Source: Dendrophyllia cribrosa (taxonomy: Eukaryota; Cnidaria; Anthozoa; Scleractinia; Dendrophylliidae). Taken from it: 64,000 nt of DNA. The DNA lies in assembly GCA_024195265.1 (NCBI GenBank), contig JAJLRJ010000010.1, positions 22,286,784-22,350,783 on the forward strand, read 5' to 3'. Shown in pieces: positions 34,196 through 46,555 of this stretch (position 1 is the stretch's first letter; each line of letters opens with the position of its first letter). The notes under the pieces were generated by a model that ran no database searches, was not told the DNA's origin, and was given only the letters and a program-made list of their open reading frames with translations. Both the position numbers and the translations under genes were made by a program.

Positions 34196-34539
34196 CGTAC
34201 GAAAAACAACGTTTTTTATTCCACCGAAAACAAAAGGTGAATCGTTAAATTAGCCGATTTTACAATATTCTGAGTCGACATTTTACTTAAGAATATATAT
34301 TTTTTTAAATCTAATTTATTGCGAATTTCTTAGATGACTAGCGCCTTCCGAGCAGCTTCCACCGAAACGATTTCTTGGCTGCTTCTGGCTTTTCCACTTT
34401 TTTCTGCTTTGTGGATACAGTTTTTTACTGATAAACTCTCTGATAGTCTTGAGTACAGAATATGTCCATACTAAAGTTCTAATGTATTTGTTACGTGTCA
34501 ACATGTCTCATTAGTGTATAATTTAAATCAAAGTGCCCA

Positions 34540-34591
34540 CTGCGCTATCTCCTGTGACAGACGGAGATACTCGCCACTATACTACAGAGGA
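34540..34591 (-). pseudogene. tRNA-Asp pseudogene, 3' part missing
   Basis: Matches the 5' half of tRNA-Asp (TAGTATAGTGGCGAGTATC on the minus strand, then TGTCACAGGAG) with the T arm and 3' acceptor lost. The sister remnant is at 46926-46975. Confidence 0.7.
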
Positions 34592-35440
34592 ATTCGACTG
34601 CTGGGAAGGATATAGTTACTAGATTTAAAGGGCGATTTTTAAGAATTAAAATAACACTTTGTCTCCCCATTGACTTACCGATATAATTGTTCTATACTTT
34701 ATGGTCTCGAGTATCCTTATTTCACCCAGAGTGGCTATTTTCGGCGTGTCCCAGAAAGTCGAGTACAACTTTGAGCTTCGAAAACCATAAACAACAAGTT
34801 CTTATTTTTTTTTTAATTGTTTTCTCTAAACAGTCCAGGGGTATGCCAGTTTTGGCAGAAGCGGTGACGTCACGATTCTATTGTTCCGCTAAAAATACGC
34901 AAAAATCGGAAAAAATGATCGTGAGAAAAAGAGGGTTTTTTTCGAAAGCTGTCCCAGGACCCCTCGTTCAATATCCAGGACTTCCCAGCAAGCCATCTTG
35001 AAGAAGGATCATTCTTGTGTCTTCAAGGGAAGTTTCATGCGATATTTCGGAAATTTTGTGGTAAAATAGCAGGAGTTTTAAACGGCCTTCGAAGACGCCG
35101 CCGCCATCTTGACGGGCATCGATTGTAAGTACATGTCTTTATGTTTAGTTTTCAGTATCTTGCCGATTTTTTTCGAAATCAAGACTAATTTTCCTTAAAA
35201 CTACAACATGTAAATGATGTTCAGACTAAAGCTCAACATCTCCAGGAACAAATGTTTGTGCTCTGAGGCCAGAATGTTTCTTTAGATTCACCTGATGTGC
35301 ACCCTCAATTCGTGTGCAATAGTTGTCGGGCAACTAGCTCAAATACTCGCTATAAAACTGGGAAGCTTCAAGTCAGAAATGTGGAGTTGTGGGTCCCTCA
35401 TGATGTTGAATGTGAAGTGTGCAGCTCGTTCCCAAAGAAC
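34592..35440. other. Array spacer with unassigned insertion
   Basis: Shares 34600-34840 with 46980-47215, then diverges. Bases ~34840-35430 have no homology elsewhere in the window. A GC-rich stretch (GACGCCGCCGCCATCTTGACGG near 35092) followed by TTGTAAGTAC resembles a first exon with donor, but no coding frame supports a gene. Confidence 0.35.
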
Positions 35441-35534
35441 TCAGAGTAACAGTGTAATTAGTATCCCATTCATCCTAGTAACTCAAATTTCCCATTCCAG
35501 ACGGCAGTCAGATATCATGTGTAATTGTATCGTG

Positions 35535-35607
35535 GTTTCCGTAGTGTAGTGGTTATCACGTCCGCCTCACACGCGGAAGGTCGCCAGTTCAATTCTGGCC
35601 GGAAACA
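35535..35607 (+). tRNA. tRNA-Val(CAC)
   Basis: The cleanest CAC copy: all stems pair, loop CTCACAC, both promoter boxes intact, T4 runs within 20 bp downstream. Confidence 0.94.
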
Positions 35608-36484
35608 CGTGTCATATATTTTCTTTTAATTTTTAACTCGTGAACACACGAGTAAAACGAGTTATACCGATCGGTTTGAAGCAAAATATACTTTATCGGC
35701 TGCAAACTTTTTTTTATTCCGCTGACCAGCGCATAAGCCTTCGAGCTCTGGAAAATTAAAACAGATCTGCGGACTTCGAACGGATTTTCAAGACTTAGGA
35801 AACGCTACAGAACGGTCAATGTTGTTTTTAAATTTGTGATTTTCCGCTGCCATTTGTAAAAGTTCAAATTAATCAAATTTTGTTTCAATGAATTTAAAAC
35901 ATGTCTTAAAGTGACAGAACTAGATGACGTAATGTTTAATTTTGTTTACGCATCAATTCTGTGACTTCAAACTATGAGAAATTTAAACCGATCTGCGGAC
36001 TTTAAATGGATTTTCCAAGACATAAAAAACGCTACAGCATGTAAATGTTGTTTTTAAATGTGTAGCTTGGGAGCAAATCTATTTCCATAACGGCAAATTA
36101 AAACACGTCTTAGCGTGACACAGATACGCATTGTTTGAAATAAGAGAGAACTGGATAAGGTAATGTTTCAAATGTGTTTACTTACGCAATGCACGGGACT
36201 TTCTCTTGTGGTCACAACAATAGTTGACTAACTAATTTTTTTTCTATACATTATGATCTCGAGAATCCTTATTTTACTCAGAATAGCAGGGTAATTAATA
36301 TCCCGATCATCCAAGTGTGGTACTGTGGTATCTGGATTAGAACGGAAATTTCCCATCACAGCAAACTGTGAAATATTCGGTCTAATTCTGAAAAAACTAT
36401 TCATCGTGGTCTCATCGTGGTTTTCGTGTTTAATCAAATATATTGTGAATATATATGATGATATATGAGCAACGTCTTAAATGC

Positions 36485-37024
36485 TGTCCAGGGGACAAAC
36501 GCGCTTTAATTCACAACACAAAGGATCTTGAAAACTGAACTTTAATCGAGCGTTGCACGTACACGTGAGCACATTTTCTTGAACACAACAGGTCACATTT
36601 GGAGTCCCATCTTGGCTTACAAACTTCACCGTGCTGTAAAAACCTACGCGAGAAAACACTAAATCACTGTTGGGGTGGAATATCTAAACACACGAGCTCA
36701 GAAAGACTTACCATACGATGAGAACTCCGCACTAGCGCGTTACAAAGCACATGGTTTCGTTTCTCCTTTTTTTTTTTTTGTTTTTTTTTTGTTTTTTTTT
36801 TGTTTTTTTTTTGTTTTTTTTTTGTTTTTTTTTTTGTTTTTTTTTTTTTTTTTTTTTTTGTTTTTTTTTTTTTTTTTTTTTGTTTTTTTTTTTGTTTTTT
36901 TTCGTTTCTCCTTACACAACGACACCGAGAAGCGCGCGCCTAGCATGCCGGGAGCATAAATTACAAACGGATTGGAACGGACTTAAGAAACAAACTGCTC
37001 TATTGTTGAGGATTGGCCTCAACA
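36485..37024 (-). repeat. BEL/Pao 3' LTR with T-rich insertion
   Basis: On the coding strand it runs TGTTGAGGCC...CCCCTGGACA (TG...CA ends). It is 540 bp against 395 for the other LTR because of the insertion at 36767-36911. Confidence 0.93.
36767..36911. repeat. (T9-12 G)n insertion flanked by 12-bp direct repeat
   Basis: 133 bp of thymine runs broken by single G at roughly 10-11-bp intervals, bounded by TTTCGTTTCTCC at 36755-36766 and 36900-36911. The other LTR has this 12-mer once. The duplication looks like a target-site duplication around a bare A/T-tail insertion. Confidence 0.85.
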
Positions 37025-37162
37025 TCCCGGGGGGTAGGGCTGAACGAGCCCCCGAAATGAATCACTAATATATGTTAAATGTTCTAAAACGAGTAATCGT
37101 CAGTTCACGACAATATTTCAGTTCAATCTTGCAATGTTCAATGCACTCTTACGGCAATTCCG

Positions 37163-38770
37163 TCACGTAGCTTCTTCAAGGAGACACATCTTGGTCACAG
37201 GGCGAGTAAGGCAAGAGTCCTTTGTCTTCACTTCAGCGGTGCGGACACGTGAATCTTCACCAGGAAACACTTTTGTCACACGGCCCAGCAACCAGCGGGA
37301 TCTCGGCACAGCTTTGTCCACCACGAGAACCAGGTCATTCACCGCTAAATTTCTCTTGTTTAGTAGCCACTTCTGGCGTTGCTGTAAGGTAGGTACGTAC
37401 TCTCGTACCCAACGCGACCAAAAACGGTTAGCAAGGAATTGGGCATGTCTCCATTGCTTGCGTGAGTACCGCTCTTCCTCGGCGAAGACACCGGGGGGTA
37501 TAGCGAGATTTCGTCGCTGTAGAAGCAGATGATTTGGGGTGAGTGGCTCCATGTCACTTGGATCATCACTCGCTGGAGAAATGGGACGGCTGTTTAAGAT
37601 GGACATAACTTCTGAGAACACGGTGCGTAAGGTCTCCAAGGGTATGGTAGCGCCTGGTTTACTCAAAATAGCATTCATGGCTTTCCGCACACTTCTAATA
37701 AGCCTCTCCCAGACGCCTGACATGTGGCTCGCGGTAGGAGGTTGGAAACGCCACTTTGGCAACACACATTTGAACCACTCTGCGTCGTGCATATGCAGCT
37801 CTCTCCTGATTTGTTCTTCATTTAGTTCTCGAATCGAGCGCCGAAGTTCTTTCTCAGCGCCAGTGAAGTTCGTGCCGTTATCTGACCAGATCTCTTTAGG
37901 GGAGCCGCGAACAGAGATGAACCGGCGCAGAGCCAAGATGAACGTATCTGTTTCCAAGGAACTGACATCTTCGATGTGAACCGCTCGGCTGTTGAAACAC
38001 ACGAATATGCAGCCATACACTTTGACAACACTACGAGCACGCTTCACATAAAAGGGACCAAAGAAGTCGAGGCCTGTGAACGTGAACGGGGGGTGATAAG
38101 GTACCAGTCTTTCCTTGGGCAGGTCTGCCATCGCTTGCTGTAGAGCAGGCATGTTGCGCTTGCGGCAGCTTATACACTTGGTCAAGATCTGACGCACCAA
38201 AGCTCTTCCTCTCAGTATCCAGTAACGTTGGCGGAGAGCGGTCAACACATGTTCACGCCCTGCATGGCCCAGCACATGGTGGTAGTAGCGAACTATCAAT
38301 ACAGACACAGGACTTGACTTTGGAAGGATCACTGGGTGAGCAGCTTCAAAGGAAATCGGCGCACGATGGATTCTTCCTCCAACACATATAACACCATCAA
38401 CTAGGACCGGACTCAGGGTGGCCAGACTACTGCTACATTTTACTTGTCTGCCTTCCTTCAAAGCCATGTACTCTTCACGGAAATATTGGTACTGCACAAC
38501 TCGCGTAATTACTTCACTCGCTCGCTGAAGTTCAACAAGGGTAAGCGTACTTCCGACGACACATTCAGGTTTTTCTTTCTTAAGTGGCTTGACAAAGCGT
38601 AGCATCCACGACATCACTCTCAGCAAACGGGACCACGACGAGTAACGTTGTAATAGGAGATCAACTTGGGACGTGTCACTGGTGAGCATGATTGTAGCCG
38701 GCCTCCGTATTTCTTTATCATCACTTCGAACGTCTTCCACTTGAGCAATGGGCCACTGATGTTCAGGCTG
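37163..38770 (-). pseudogene. BEL/Pao integrase part of pol, after an in-frame TGA
   Basis: The same frame as gag-pol continues after the stop at 38771-38773 with [13 protein letters not shown]. It contains an HHCC zinc-binding region (YHHVLGHAG ... CISCRKR), then an rve core with Asp in [10 protein letters not shown], Asp in [10 protein letters not shown] and Glu in [12 protein letters not shown]-terminal DUF5641-like block ([18 protein letters not shown]) closes the protein. All catalytic residues are present. The only lesion I see is the TGA, which fits a CGA to TGA change. Confidence 0.9.
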
Positions 38771-41700
38771 TCACAGAAAACTAGGACCTGACCACCACCG
38801 ACATCCGAGTTGGAGGTGCTGAATAGTGATGCCTCGTGAACCGTCATCAGCAGGGTTCATACTACCGGGAACATGATGCCACTGTTCTGGGGCGGTTGTT
38901 TCATGAATCTCGGCCACGCGGTTAGCTACAAAGGTTTGGAAACGCCTTGTCTGGTTTTTGATATATTGCAGAGACGTCATCGAGTCAGACCAGAAGAAGG
39001 TTTCATGTACTTGCAGATCAAGCTCCCTCAGAATTGAGTTGCTTAGCCGTACCGCTAATACTGCCGCTTGCAGTTCTAGGCGAGGTATAGTCCACTCCTT
39101 GATGGGCGCATTCCTGGTCTTCCCCATAACGAAGGAACAGTGGATCACCCCTTGTTCATCAACGAACCGTAAGTAGGAAACTGCTGCATAACCATGCCTT
39201 GAGGCATCAGCGAAGTTGTGTAACTGCACAGTGGTTTGCGCGCCGAGGCACTGGGTCTTGTAACACCTTGGTATTTTGATTGTAGCAACACACGGTAGCT
39301 CTTCTAACCACTTCTGCCACAGGGAATAATACGGATCTGGGATTTCTTGATCCCACGACAACTTCTGTCTCCACAGCTCTTGTAATAGAATCTTGGCTGA
39401 AAACACAAAGGGTGAAAGAAATCCCAGCGGATCGAACAGGGAGCTGACGACAGAGAGTACTCCTCGCTTGGTGGATGGCTTATGGGCTTGTAAGACCTTG
39501 AACTTAAATGTGTCCGACTGTGCGTCCCAGTAGACACCCAACGCTCGCTCTAGGGGTAACTGGTCTAGATCCAAGTCTAACTCGGGATTTGCCCTCGACG
39601 CGGGAGGAATTGAGGCTAGTAACTCACGACTGTTGCTCGCAAACTTCGTCAGGCGGAAACCTCCTTCACTCAACAACTTCATAAGATCTGAAGAAGGTAT
39701 GGCTTGGTCTGTGTTTGGGACGGACTTCAGGACATCGTCAACATAGAAGTTTCTATGAACTGTTCTGATCACTTCAGGGGGGTAGTTTTCTTGATTGTCT
39801 TGTGCTGTCATGTTTAAGGCCTTGTTGGCGCAGCAGGGTGAAGACTTTGCACCAAAGATGTGGACCAGCATTTTGTATTCTTCTGGAGGCTCGTCAATAC
39901 TTTCAGGCCACCACAAGAACCTCAGAGAATCTGTATCTCTCGGGGTTACTCTAGTCTGGTAAAACATGCCCTCGATATCTGCTGAGAAGGCGATTTCTTC
40001 TTCACGAAACCGAATCAACACTCCAGACAGGTCATTTGTCAGACTAGGTCCTTGAAGGAGCTGTTCGTTTAGGGATGTGCCACTGAATCTTGCAGCCGCA
40101 TCAAACACTACTCTCACCTTGCCTGGTTTGTTCGGATTGCTTACTGGGTGGTGAGGCAGGAACCATGTGGTTTTGCTGACTGTAGTCGCTTCCTCTTTTG
40201 TAAGTTTTCTTGCGTATCCTTTGGCCATACAGTCTTCAATCACAGCTCTATATTTGATTTCTAGTTCTGGATCTCGAAGGAAGCGTCTCTTTAAGAGCTG
40301 CAGTCTCGCTTCAGCTAGTGTTCTGTTGTAAGGAAGCACAGGATTATCACTCTTCCACAGGAGGCCCATCTCATACTGGCTATCATGTTTACGGATTGAA
40401 TTGGCGATCAAGTTCAAGGCTCTTTGGTCTTCCACAGACATGGGCTTGGTTTCAAACTTGCACGTACCATAAGACTCGATTCTCCAGAATTCTTCAAGCT
40501 GGTCACTTAGGGTAACATCCTCTCCGTTGATGAGATTGACTTGCACAGGAGTGGAGGAAGGTACGCTGGGACAGCCACCAAGTATACTCCAGCCGATACA
40601 GGACTTGATCGCGATCGGTTCATTTGGTTTACCTCTTTTAACTTCAAGTGGTATGAAGACCTCTTGGATGTTTGTACCAAGCAGGATAGAAATCTTCTTT
40701 CTCTCCACTTCCGGGAAGCACACTTGCTGCAAATGCGGCCACTGCCCTACAGACCTTGTCACCCTTGTATGCTTTAGGGGAACCGTAAGATCCTTTACAG
40801 CCCAGGCAGATTTGACATCAATCACCTGATCATTCTCGCTGTCTACTGAAGTAATTTGGAAGTCAACCCTCAGGCCGTCTTCTTCTGTATCAGCTCTGTT
40901 TACTGTCGTGAGTGATAGCTTACTTGGTGAACCCTTAATGTTCAGCAATTTCACGAGAGACGGGTCAATCATGGTTATGTCGGAGCCTGAGTCCAGTAGG
41001 CCATAAGTAGTAATTTGGCTGCCAGACTTACTAATCACTTTAACTGGAATGACTTGAAGCAACACTTCACACGAGTTCACTGCAGCCACTGTGGAGCACA
41101 TGGAAGTAGCGCCATGTTCAGGTCTTAAGCCTTGGTTAACTTCCTCACTGTTAGGATTGTCTCTTTGTTGGTTTACTCCCTCTCTTGTTTCAGTGAAGTG
41201 TAACAATGTGTGATGTGTCTTCCCACAACCCTGTACCCTGCACCTGATTGAGGACTTGCACTTCCTTGAGTTGTGTTTAGTTGAACTGATACAATTGAAG
41301 CAAATCTTCTTCTGTTTCACAAAGTCATTTCTCTCCCTTGGAGACTTGGACTTGAATACTTCACAACGGTATAACGGATGGCGTTGACGACACATTGGAC
41401 AGGATTCAGGGTTTGTGGTTGTTAAAGAGTAGGCAAAACCCTTAGGAGTTCCTGGCTTAGTAAAGAAAGGGTGGCTCAGGACGAACGCTCTCTCCTTGAG
41501 GAAGTCTACGACATCCTTGAAATTTGGCATCTTCTGACCCTTACGCTCGAGATTTTTCAAATGTTCGGCAAATTTGGATTGCATCCACTTCGGCAGCCGC
41601 GCAATGACCTTCTCCAGATTGTCTATATTCATCTCACTAAGGTATCTCATTGACTCTAAGGTATCATAGGTAACTTGGGCAGTATCAGCATAGCGTTGCA

Positions 41701-43138
41701 GGCTGTCCTTATCATTTACTTGTATAGCCGGTCCCTTGGTAAGCGATTCAACACATGCTCTCACTACTTGAAACGGTTGGCCAAAGCGTTCCTCTAGTGT
41801 CTTAAGTGCCTTTGCCAGGCCACCAGGCATTGGCTCATATCTCTGCACTGCAGTCAGGGCAGGACCATCCAAGAACTGTAACAGACGGGTCATTTTCACA
41901 GCATCACTAAGAGGACGGGTTTCAACTAACTGCTTAAATCTCTGACGAAAGGCTGGGTAATTTTCAGGGGATCCATCAAACTTCTGAACTTGTACATGTG
42001 GTAGATCATAAGAGGCACTCATTTTTTCCATTGAAGACATGATAGCAACAAGACTTTCATTCATAATTGAACCCGCAGCACTGGGTGTGGCTGTACAGCA
42101 GTTGGTGGTGGTGACACATAGCGTTTCTTCAGTGGGTGGGTCAGGAGGTTGTGACTGGGCGTTGTCTCGAATACGGGGTTTAATGGTTTCATGTACACCC
42201 TCATCCACAACAGTAGGGGTTCTGAAACTTACACTTGGCACCTTGAAATGAGTCATCCCAATAGGGGGCGAGTTGGAAGTCTGGGCATTACCAAATGCGC
42301 ATGCTGGGGTCGATGTGTGAGATGGCTTGCTCACTGGGACTTTATTGGCACTAATCACAGATGGTAGAATTTCAGGTGGCAACTTTGAGGGTTGAGACTT
42401 TGGGTCCTTTAGGTCAAGGTTTGGAGACCATTTGATACCCTCCTGGCCAGTGGGTGAATCAGATATCTCCTGTTCTGCAAGGGAGGCCTCTAAATTGGCT
42501 AGTTCTACTTGATTTCTTGCAGTTGTAACTTTCCTTTCCGCTTCTAACTTGGTCAGTTCTAGCCTGTGTTGTAATTCTAATTCCGTTCGTTTTATTTCCA
42601 TCTCAACCTTTTTCACCTCCAATTCTACTATTTTTCTACTTCTTTCTTCAGCCTGTTTCTGCATTAATGTGGCCTTCGCTGCTTCGATTTTAGCTCTTTG
42701 CACCCTGGAGCTACACACACTTGATTTTGAGTCACGACTCGCAGTAGATTTCACAGATTCTGGAGGGGCAAGCTCTTTGGTTAATTTCACGTCTTCTAAC
42801 ACTTGGCTATTATAAAAGGCAGCGGCACTGACCACGAACTGTTCTATTCTTTCATTGTAATTTTGTATTCTTAATTGTTGAGATGCATGGTCGCTCAAGA
42901 CCCTTTGATATTTTTCACAGTTAGTATCGAGTAGGTTACTATATTTATCACAACAAGCACAGTACTGATCCCACGCGGAATTAAGGTTAGTTTGTTGACT
43001 TCGTACCTTTACGACCTGACTGAAGTCCTTGAGACTTTCATCCAGCTGGTTACACAATTTCGTGATGTTTGATAAATATCCTCTGCGGGATCTGTCGAGC
43101 TCTTCCAATCGTTCGAGCAGAATTCCTCGTTGAGTCAT
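38771..43138 (-). CDS. BEL/Pao gag-protease-RT-RNase H polyprotein
   Basis: 1,455 residues starting [18 protein letters not shown]. Order: an N-terminal coiled-coil with a long Lys/Glu helix (residues ~150-225); a DUF1759-type gag domain from [17 protein letters not shown]; zinc-knuckle Cys/His clusters ([28 protein letters not shown], then [15 protein letters not shown]); an aspartic protease with [15 protein letters not shown]; a reverse transcriptase with [19 protein letters not shown] and the catalytic NFYVDDVL; and an RNase H with [16 protein letters not shown] and [11 protein letters not shown]. It stops at TGA just before the integrase. A single gag-pol frame is usual for BEL/Pao. Apart from that stop it looks competent. 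Confidence 0.95.
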   Translation of the reverse strand: MTQRGILLERLEELDRSRRGYLSNITKLCNQLDESLKDFSQVVKVRSQQTNLNSAWDQYCACCDKYSNLLDTNCEKYQRVLSDHASQQLRIQNYNERIEQFVVSAAAFYNSQVLEDVKLTKELAPPESVKSTASRDSKSSVCSSRVQRAKIEAAKATLMQKQAEERSRKIVELEVKKVEMEIKRTELELQHRLELTKLEAERKVTTARNQVELANLEASLAEQEISDSPTGQEGIKWSPNLDLKDPKSQPSKLPPEILPSVISANKVPVSKPSHTSTPACAFGNAQTSNSPPIGMTHFKVPSVSFRTPTVVDEGVHETIKPRIRDNAQSQPPDPPTEETLCVTTTNCCTATPSAAGSIMNESLVAIMSSMEKMSASYDLPHVQVQKFDGSPENYPAFRQRFKQLVETRPLSDAVKMTRLLQFLDGPALTAVQRYEPMPGGLAKALKTLEERFGQPFQVVRACVESLTKGPAIQVNDKDSLQRYADTAQVTYDTLESMRYLSEMNIDNLEKVIARLPKWMQSKFAEHLKNLERKGQKMPNFKDVVDFLKERAFVLSHPFFTKPGTPKGFAYSLTTTNPESCPMCRQRHPLYRCEVFKSKSPRERNDFVKQKKICFNCISSTKHNSRKCKSSIRCRVQGCGKTHHTLLHFTETREGVNQQRDNPNSEEVNQGLRPEHGATSMCSTVAAVNSCEVLLQVIPVKVISKSGSQITTYGLLDSGSDITMIDPSLVKLLNIKGSPSKLSLTTVNRADTEEDGLRVDFQITSVDSENDQVIDVKSAWAVKDLTVPLKHTRVTRSVGQWPHLQQVCFPEVERKKISILLGTNIQEVFIPLEVKRGKPNEPIAIKSCIGWSILGGCPSVPSSTPVQVNLINGEDVTLSDQLEEFWRIESYGTCKFETKPMSVEDQRALNLIANSIRKHDSQYEMGLLWKSDNPVLPYNRTLAEARLQLLKRRFLRDPELEIKYRAVIEDCMAKGYARKLTKEEATTVSKTTWFLPHHPVSNPNKPGKVRVVFDAAARFSGTSLNEQLLQGPSLTNDLSGVLIRFREEEIAFSADIEGMFYQTRVTPRDTDSLRFLWWPESIDEPPEEYKMLVHIFGAKSSPCCANKALNMTAQDNQENYPPEVIRTVHRNFYVDDVLKSVPNTDQAIPSSDLMKLLSEGGFRLTKFASNSRELLASIPPASRANPELDLDLDQLPLERALGVYWDAQSDTFKFKVLQAHKPSTKRGVLSVVSSLFDPLGFLSPFVFSAKILLQELWRQKLSWDQEIPDPYYSLWQKWLEELPCVATIKIPRCYKTQCLGAQTTVQLHNFADASRHGYAAVSYLRFVDEQGVIHCSFVMGKTRNAPIKEWTIPRLELQAAVLAVRLSNSILRELDLQVHETFFWSDSMTSLQYIKNQTRRFQTFVANRVAEIHETTAPEQWHHVPGSMNPADDGSRGITIQHLQLGCRWWSGPSFL

Positions 43139-43240
43139 GGCAAATTGTCACATCGATTTACACGCACAAATATTTCCACAGCTAAGACTTTCAACTTCCA
43201 CTAAACACAGGCAAAGATGTTCGTATGGTTTTTACGAAGA

Positions 43241-43635
43241 TGTCCAGGGGACAAACGCGCTTTAATTCACAACACAAAGGATCTTGAAAACTGAACTTTA
43301 ATCGAGCGTTGCACGTACACGTGAGCACATTTTCTTGAACACAACAGGTCACATTTGGAGTCCCATCTTGGCTTACAAACTTCACCGTGCTGTAAAAACC
43401 TACGCAAGAAAACACTAAATCACTGTTGGGGTGGAATATCTAAACACACGAGCTCAGAAAGACTTACCATACGATGAGAACTCCGCACTAGCGCGTTACA
43501 AAGCACATGGTTTCGTTTCTCCTTACACAACGACACCGAGAAGCGCGCGCCTAGCATGCCGGGAGCATAAATTACAAACGGATTGGAACGGACTTAAGAA
43601 ACAAACTGCTCTATTGTTGAGGATTGGCCTCAACA
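43241..43635 (-). repeat. BEL/Pao 5' LTR
   Basis: 395 bp and uninterrupted. It is the promoter-bearing LTR for the minus-strand genes. The only difference noticed from the left LTR is ACGCAAG here against ACGCGAG there. Confidence 0.93.
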
Positions 43636-43869
43636 AATGCATCGCAAAAGTAACATATCTAAATGCATCACAAAATTAAGGTGAAGGACAGTTGATAGCA
43701 AGGCAAGATTTCCGTATAACGCCACACATAATTATGCATACGCGCCATTGTAAAAGAGAACAATAGCCAAAACAATAGACTGCCTTTGGGAAAAGCATAT
43801 ATTATACAATTTTTTTTCCCGACAACGTTCCTTTAATAAGGTGTATATCCGAAAACATTCTTCATCGTT

Positions 43870-43942
43870 GCTTCCGTAGTGTAGTGGTTATCACGTCCGC
43901 CTAACACGCGGAAGGTCGCCAGTTCAATTCTGGCCGGAAACA
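43870..43942 (+). tRNA. tRNA-Val(AAC) with acceptor mismatch
   Basis: As the 11269 gene, but the 5' end is GCTTCCG, so pair 2-71 is C-A. Other stems and the promoter boxes are intact. It may be transcribed but processed poorly. Confidence 0.82.
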
Positions 43943-44582
43943 CGGTTGCTGTATTGTTATTATTTTTATCTAAATCAATTGTATTCCCGAGTTTTATCTT
44001 TTCTTTACTAAAGTTAATGGCAAAGCAATTGCCAGAAGTCTTCTCGCGTTGTGAAACGGAACTTTTAAAATTTTCCCTAAGGTACCACGGACACCCACGT
44101 TTGGTCCCAAAATTGAAAATAGAAATTTCAAACTGGTGGTGGAACATTTTGGGCCGGTTATTTAAACGAAGTCTAACTTAGACCGCAGTTTTAGAAAATT
44201 AATGGACCTCCATATCTGCTTATAAGATGGTTATTCCAGAAGATAAATGTTTTTCTAGTCTGTGCTATAGATGGTTTTAACTCACGTGACCTTCGGTCCT
44301 GTAGGACTCAAATGACAAAAGCCATGGCGGCTATGTTGGTGCACATAACAAAAGAAGTTCATTGAAATTCTTTTCTAGGTGTGCACCAACATGGTCGCCG
44401 TGACGTAACGTGAAAACCGCCTATTTACTTGACATTGGTTACAGTAAATAGCGTTTAAATATTAGGGTTGGCCTCTTAAACCCCGTCTGAACTTTGTTTA
44501 AATAACCGGCCCTATGTGTTTAGTCTTGAATATTGAGAAGTGAGAAATGCACAATCGTTTGACTGGAAAATAAAAACGTCCG

Positions 44583-44654
44583 CTCCCCGGCGGGGAATCG
44601 AACACCGGTCTCCCGCGTGACAGGCGGGGATACTCACCACTATACTACCGAGGA
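44583..44654 (-). tRNA. tRNA-Asp(GTC) with T-stem mismatch
   Basis: A 72-nt copy with one change in the T stem (CGGTG against CCCCG) that also alters the base before the B box. Otherwise identical to the 11621 gene, with a T5 terminator. Confidence 0.82.
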
Positions 44655-44735
44655 ATACGGATGTTAGGAAAGAAACAGTTTTGCATGCAATTTGAGCAAC
44701 GGTTTTTGACTACTTAATTTAAAATATTGTCTTAA

Positions 44736-45180
44736 AGTGCACCTAACCCCCATTTTTTTCTTTTAATCAACTCAATATACGTTGAAAAAATGAATAGTTA
44801 AATATTTCGTGTTTTTGACGTTGCGTTAGTGAATTATAGAGGTTGGAATTTACAAAATGCTAATTAGATGACGTCATATCAAGAATCGTTTATTATACAA
44901 CTACTTGTTTCCACCTCCAAGTAATATTTTTTTACAAGTCAATTGACTATTAACAGTTTTTATTTAGTATTTCTTAAATTGATTTTTCCCTAAACTGTGA
45001 ATTGCGTATTGTAAATTGAAGTAGAAATAATGGTAAAGTCTTGATTTGACGTCATCTAATTAGCATTCAATTCTCTATAACTCGCTAACGCGACGTTAAA
45101 AACACGAAATATTTCACTATTCGACTTTTCAACGTACATTGAGTTGATAAAAGAAAAACAAATTGGAGGTTAGGTGCACT
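44736..45180. mobile_element. MITE with TTAA duplication, AGTGCACC family (second copy)
   Basis: Array duplicate of 33065-33517, flanked by TTAA at 44732-44735 and 45181-45184. Small indels and substitutions separate the two. Confidence 0.83.
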
Positions 45181-45766
45181 TTAAAGAAATATACCGTTTT
45201 GCCGGCCCATTGACTTTGACTTTGACTTTGACATTGACCTTGACATTGACCCATTGACCCGGCGATATTGTTCGTGGAAAAGCCTACCATTATTTCTTGG
45301 TGTTGTGGTGGCTCGTTTCGATATTTCAACTGCAGCATCACGCCTTTAAATGTCTAATACTTTATTCTCAAAGCTCGCGACAGGCTAGCTTCGCGATCCA
45401 TGTTATGACCTTGAATTACCATCCCAAAACAGTAGGTTGATTGGTATGGGCTTTCCCACAATACCCTTGCAACGCAACGGTGACGTTATCTATTTTACAC
45501 AACAAAACTTTATTATAGAAAGAAGGATGCGCTTTTCAGAAGCACCCAACAAGGAATGTTTCGGAAAACTTTTGGAATGGTGTACATTTTTACCACATCA
45601 TTTTTGTCCATCATTTTTGTGCATCATTTTTGCACCTTTAAAGAACACTGTGAAAACCTAAACACTTTGATATTTTCGGTTCTTTTAACTGAATATTTCA
45701 GCGGCAGAAAAATTTATAGAAAGAAATCTTATCCCCCGAATTTACAAGCTGCTTTCACCTTTCCGA

Positions 45767-45938
45767 ATATACACTGTATTAGCTGACCTTACTACAATAT
45801 ACACTGTATTAGCTGACCTTACTACAATATACACTGTATTAGCTGACCTTACTACAATATACACTGTATTAGCTGACCTTACTACAATATACACTGTATA
45901 AGCTGACCTTACTACAATATACACTGTATCAGCTGACC
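45767..45938. repeat. 30-bp tandem repeat, ~5.7 units
   Basis: Near-identical head-to-tail units of AATATACACTGTATTAGCTG + ACCTTACTAC, with no unique spacers between them. Confidence 0.92.
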
Positions 45939-45992
45939 ACCGAAAACAAAAGGTGTAACGTTAAATTTGCTGATGTCATTTTACTTAAGACT

Positions 45993-46534
45993 ATAATGTC
46001 AACCAGCTGATCGCACTGTAACTAGAATGGAAGAATGATATTTTCCAGTGAGACTTTTTCGCAATTACTTTTGGGGCCGCTTTCAAGCCTACCGAAAGAC
46101 TGTATTCAACATGTCCCGTTCCCTCCGCGACCCTGATTGGCGTGACCTGAATGTGTGACGCCTCAACCGAAAACTGAGTATTTGTTAGAAAATTAAAGTA
46201 GGGAGTGGGGTGGGGGTGGGGGGTTGGGTGATAGTTTTCGAGTAGTCTATCTACAGACGCTTCTTCTTTTTTTTTTTTCGGAAGATCACCATCTCGACCG
46301 CCCGAAGTAAATGAAGCATATTCACAAAATGACAGTAATTTCAATTCTAACAAATACTCAGTTTCCGGTTGAGGCGTCACACATTCAGGTCACGCCAATC
46401 GGGGTCACGGCGTGAAACGGACATGTTGAATTTCTTTCGGTCGGCTTGAAAGCGGCCCCTAATTGCGAAAAAGTCTCACTGGAAAATATAATTCTTCCAT
46501 TCTAGTTACAGTGCGATCAGCTGGTTGACATTAT
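45993..46534. mobile_element. 542-bp foldback element with ~190-bp arms
   Basis: Begins ATAATGTCAACCAGCTGATC and ends GATCAGCTGGTTGACATTAT. The arms continue through AGTGAGACTTTTTCGCAATT and GGCGTCACACATTCAGGTC. The loop holds a G-rich tract (46200-46228; four or more GGG runs) with quadruplex potential. The sister unit near 34290 lacks it. Confidence 0.8.
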
Positions 46535-46555
46535 AGGCGCCGCCGACTAATAAAT

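Larger units (their letters stand above)
36485..43635 (-). mobile_element. BEL/Pao LTR retrotransposon, nearly intact
   Basis: Two LTRs in direct orientation (36485-37024 and 43241-43635) bound a 6.2-kb interior coding on the minus strand. The 5-bp target duplication AATGC is at 36480-36484 and 43636-43640, and removing the element restores CTTAAATGCATCGCAAAAG as in other units. By eye the LTRs differ at one base outside a 145-bp low-complexity insertion in the left LTR, so integration is recent. I could not assign the primer-binding tRNA from the sequence inside the right LTR (TCTTCGTAAAAACC on the minus strand). Confidence 0.95.

Noticed and set aside
34592..35440. CpG-rich GCCGCCGCCATCTTG plus GTAAGT as a first exon
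   Set aside because: No open coding frame joins it to a downstream exon in the window.
36740..36959. Open frames of nearly pure Phe or Lys across the T-rich tract
   Set aside because: They are translations of the (T9-12 G)n insertion inside an LTR and have no coding signal.
37134..42815. Several plus-strand frames across the BEL/Pao interior
   Set aside because: All overlap the strongly supported minus-strand gag-pol gene and lack recognisable domains.
45767..45938. Regular 30-bp repeats suggestive of a CRISPR array
   Set aside because: Units are contiguous with no unique spacers, and the setting is eukaryotic; it is a minisatellite.
45991..46380. 129-codon minus-strand frame in the foldback element
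   Set aside because: It overlaps both inverted arms and a simple repeat; the composition looks non-coding.
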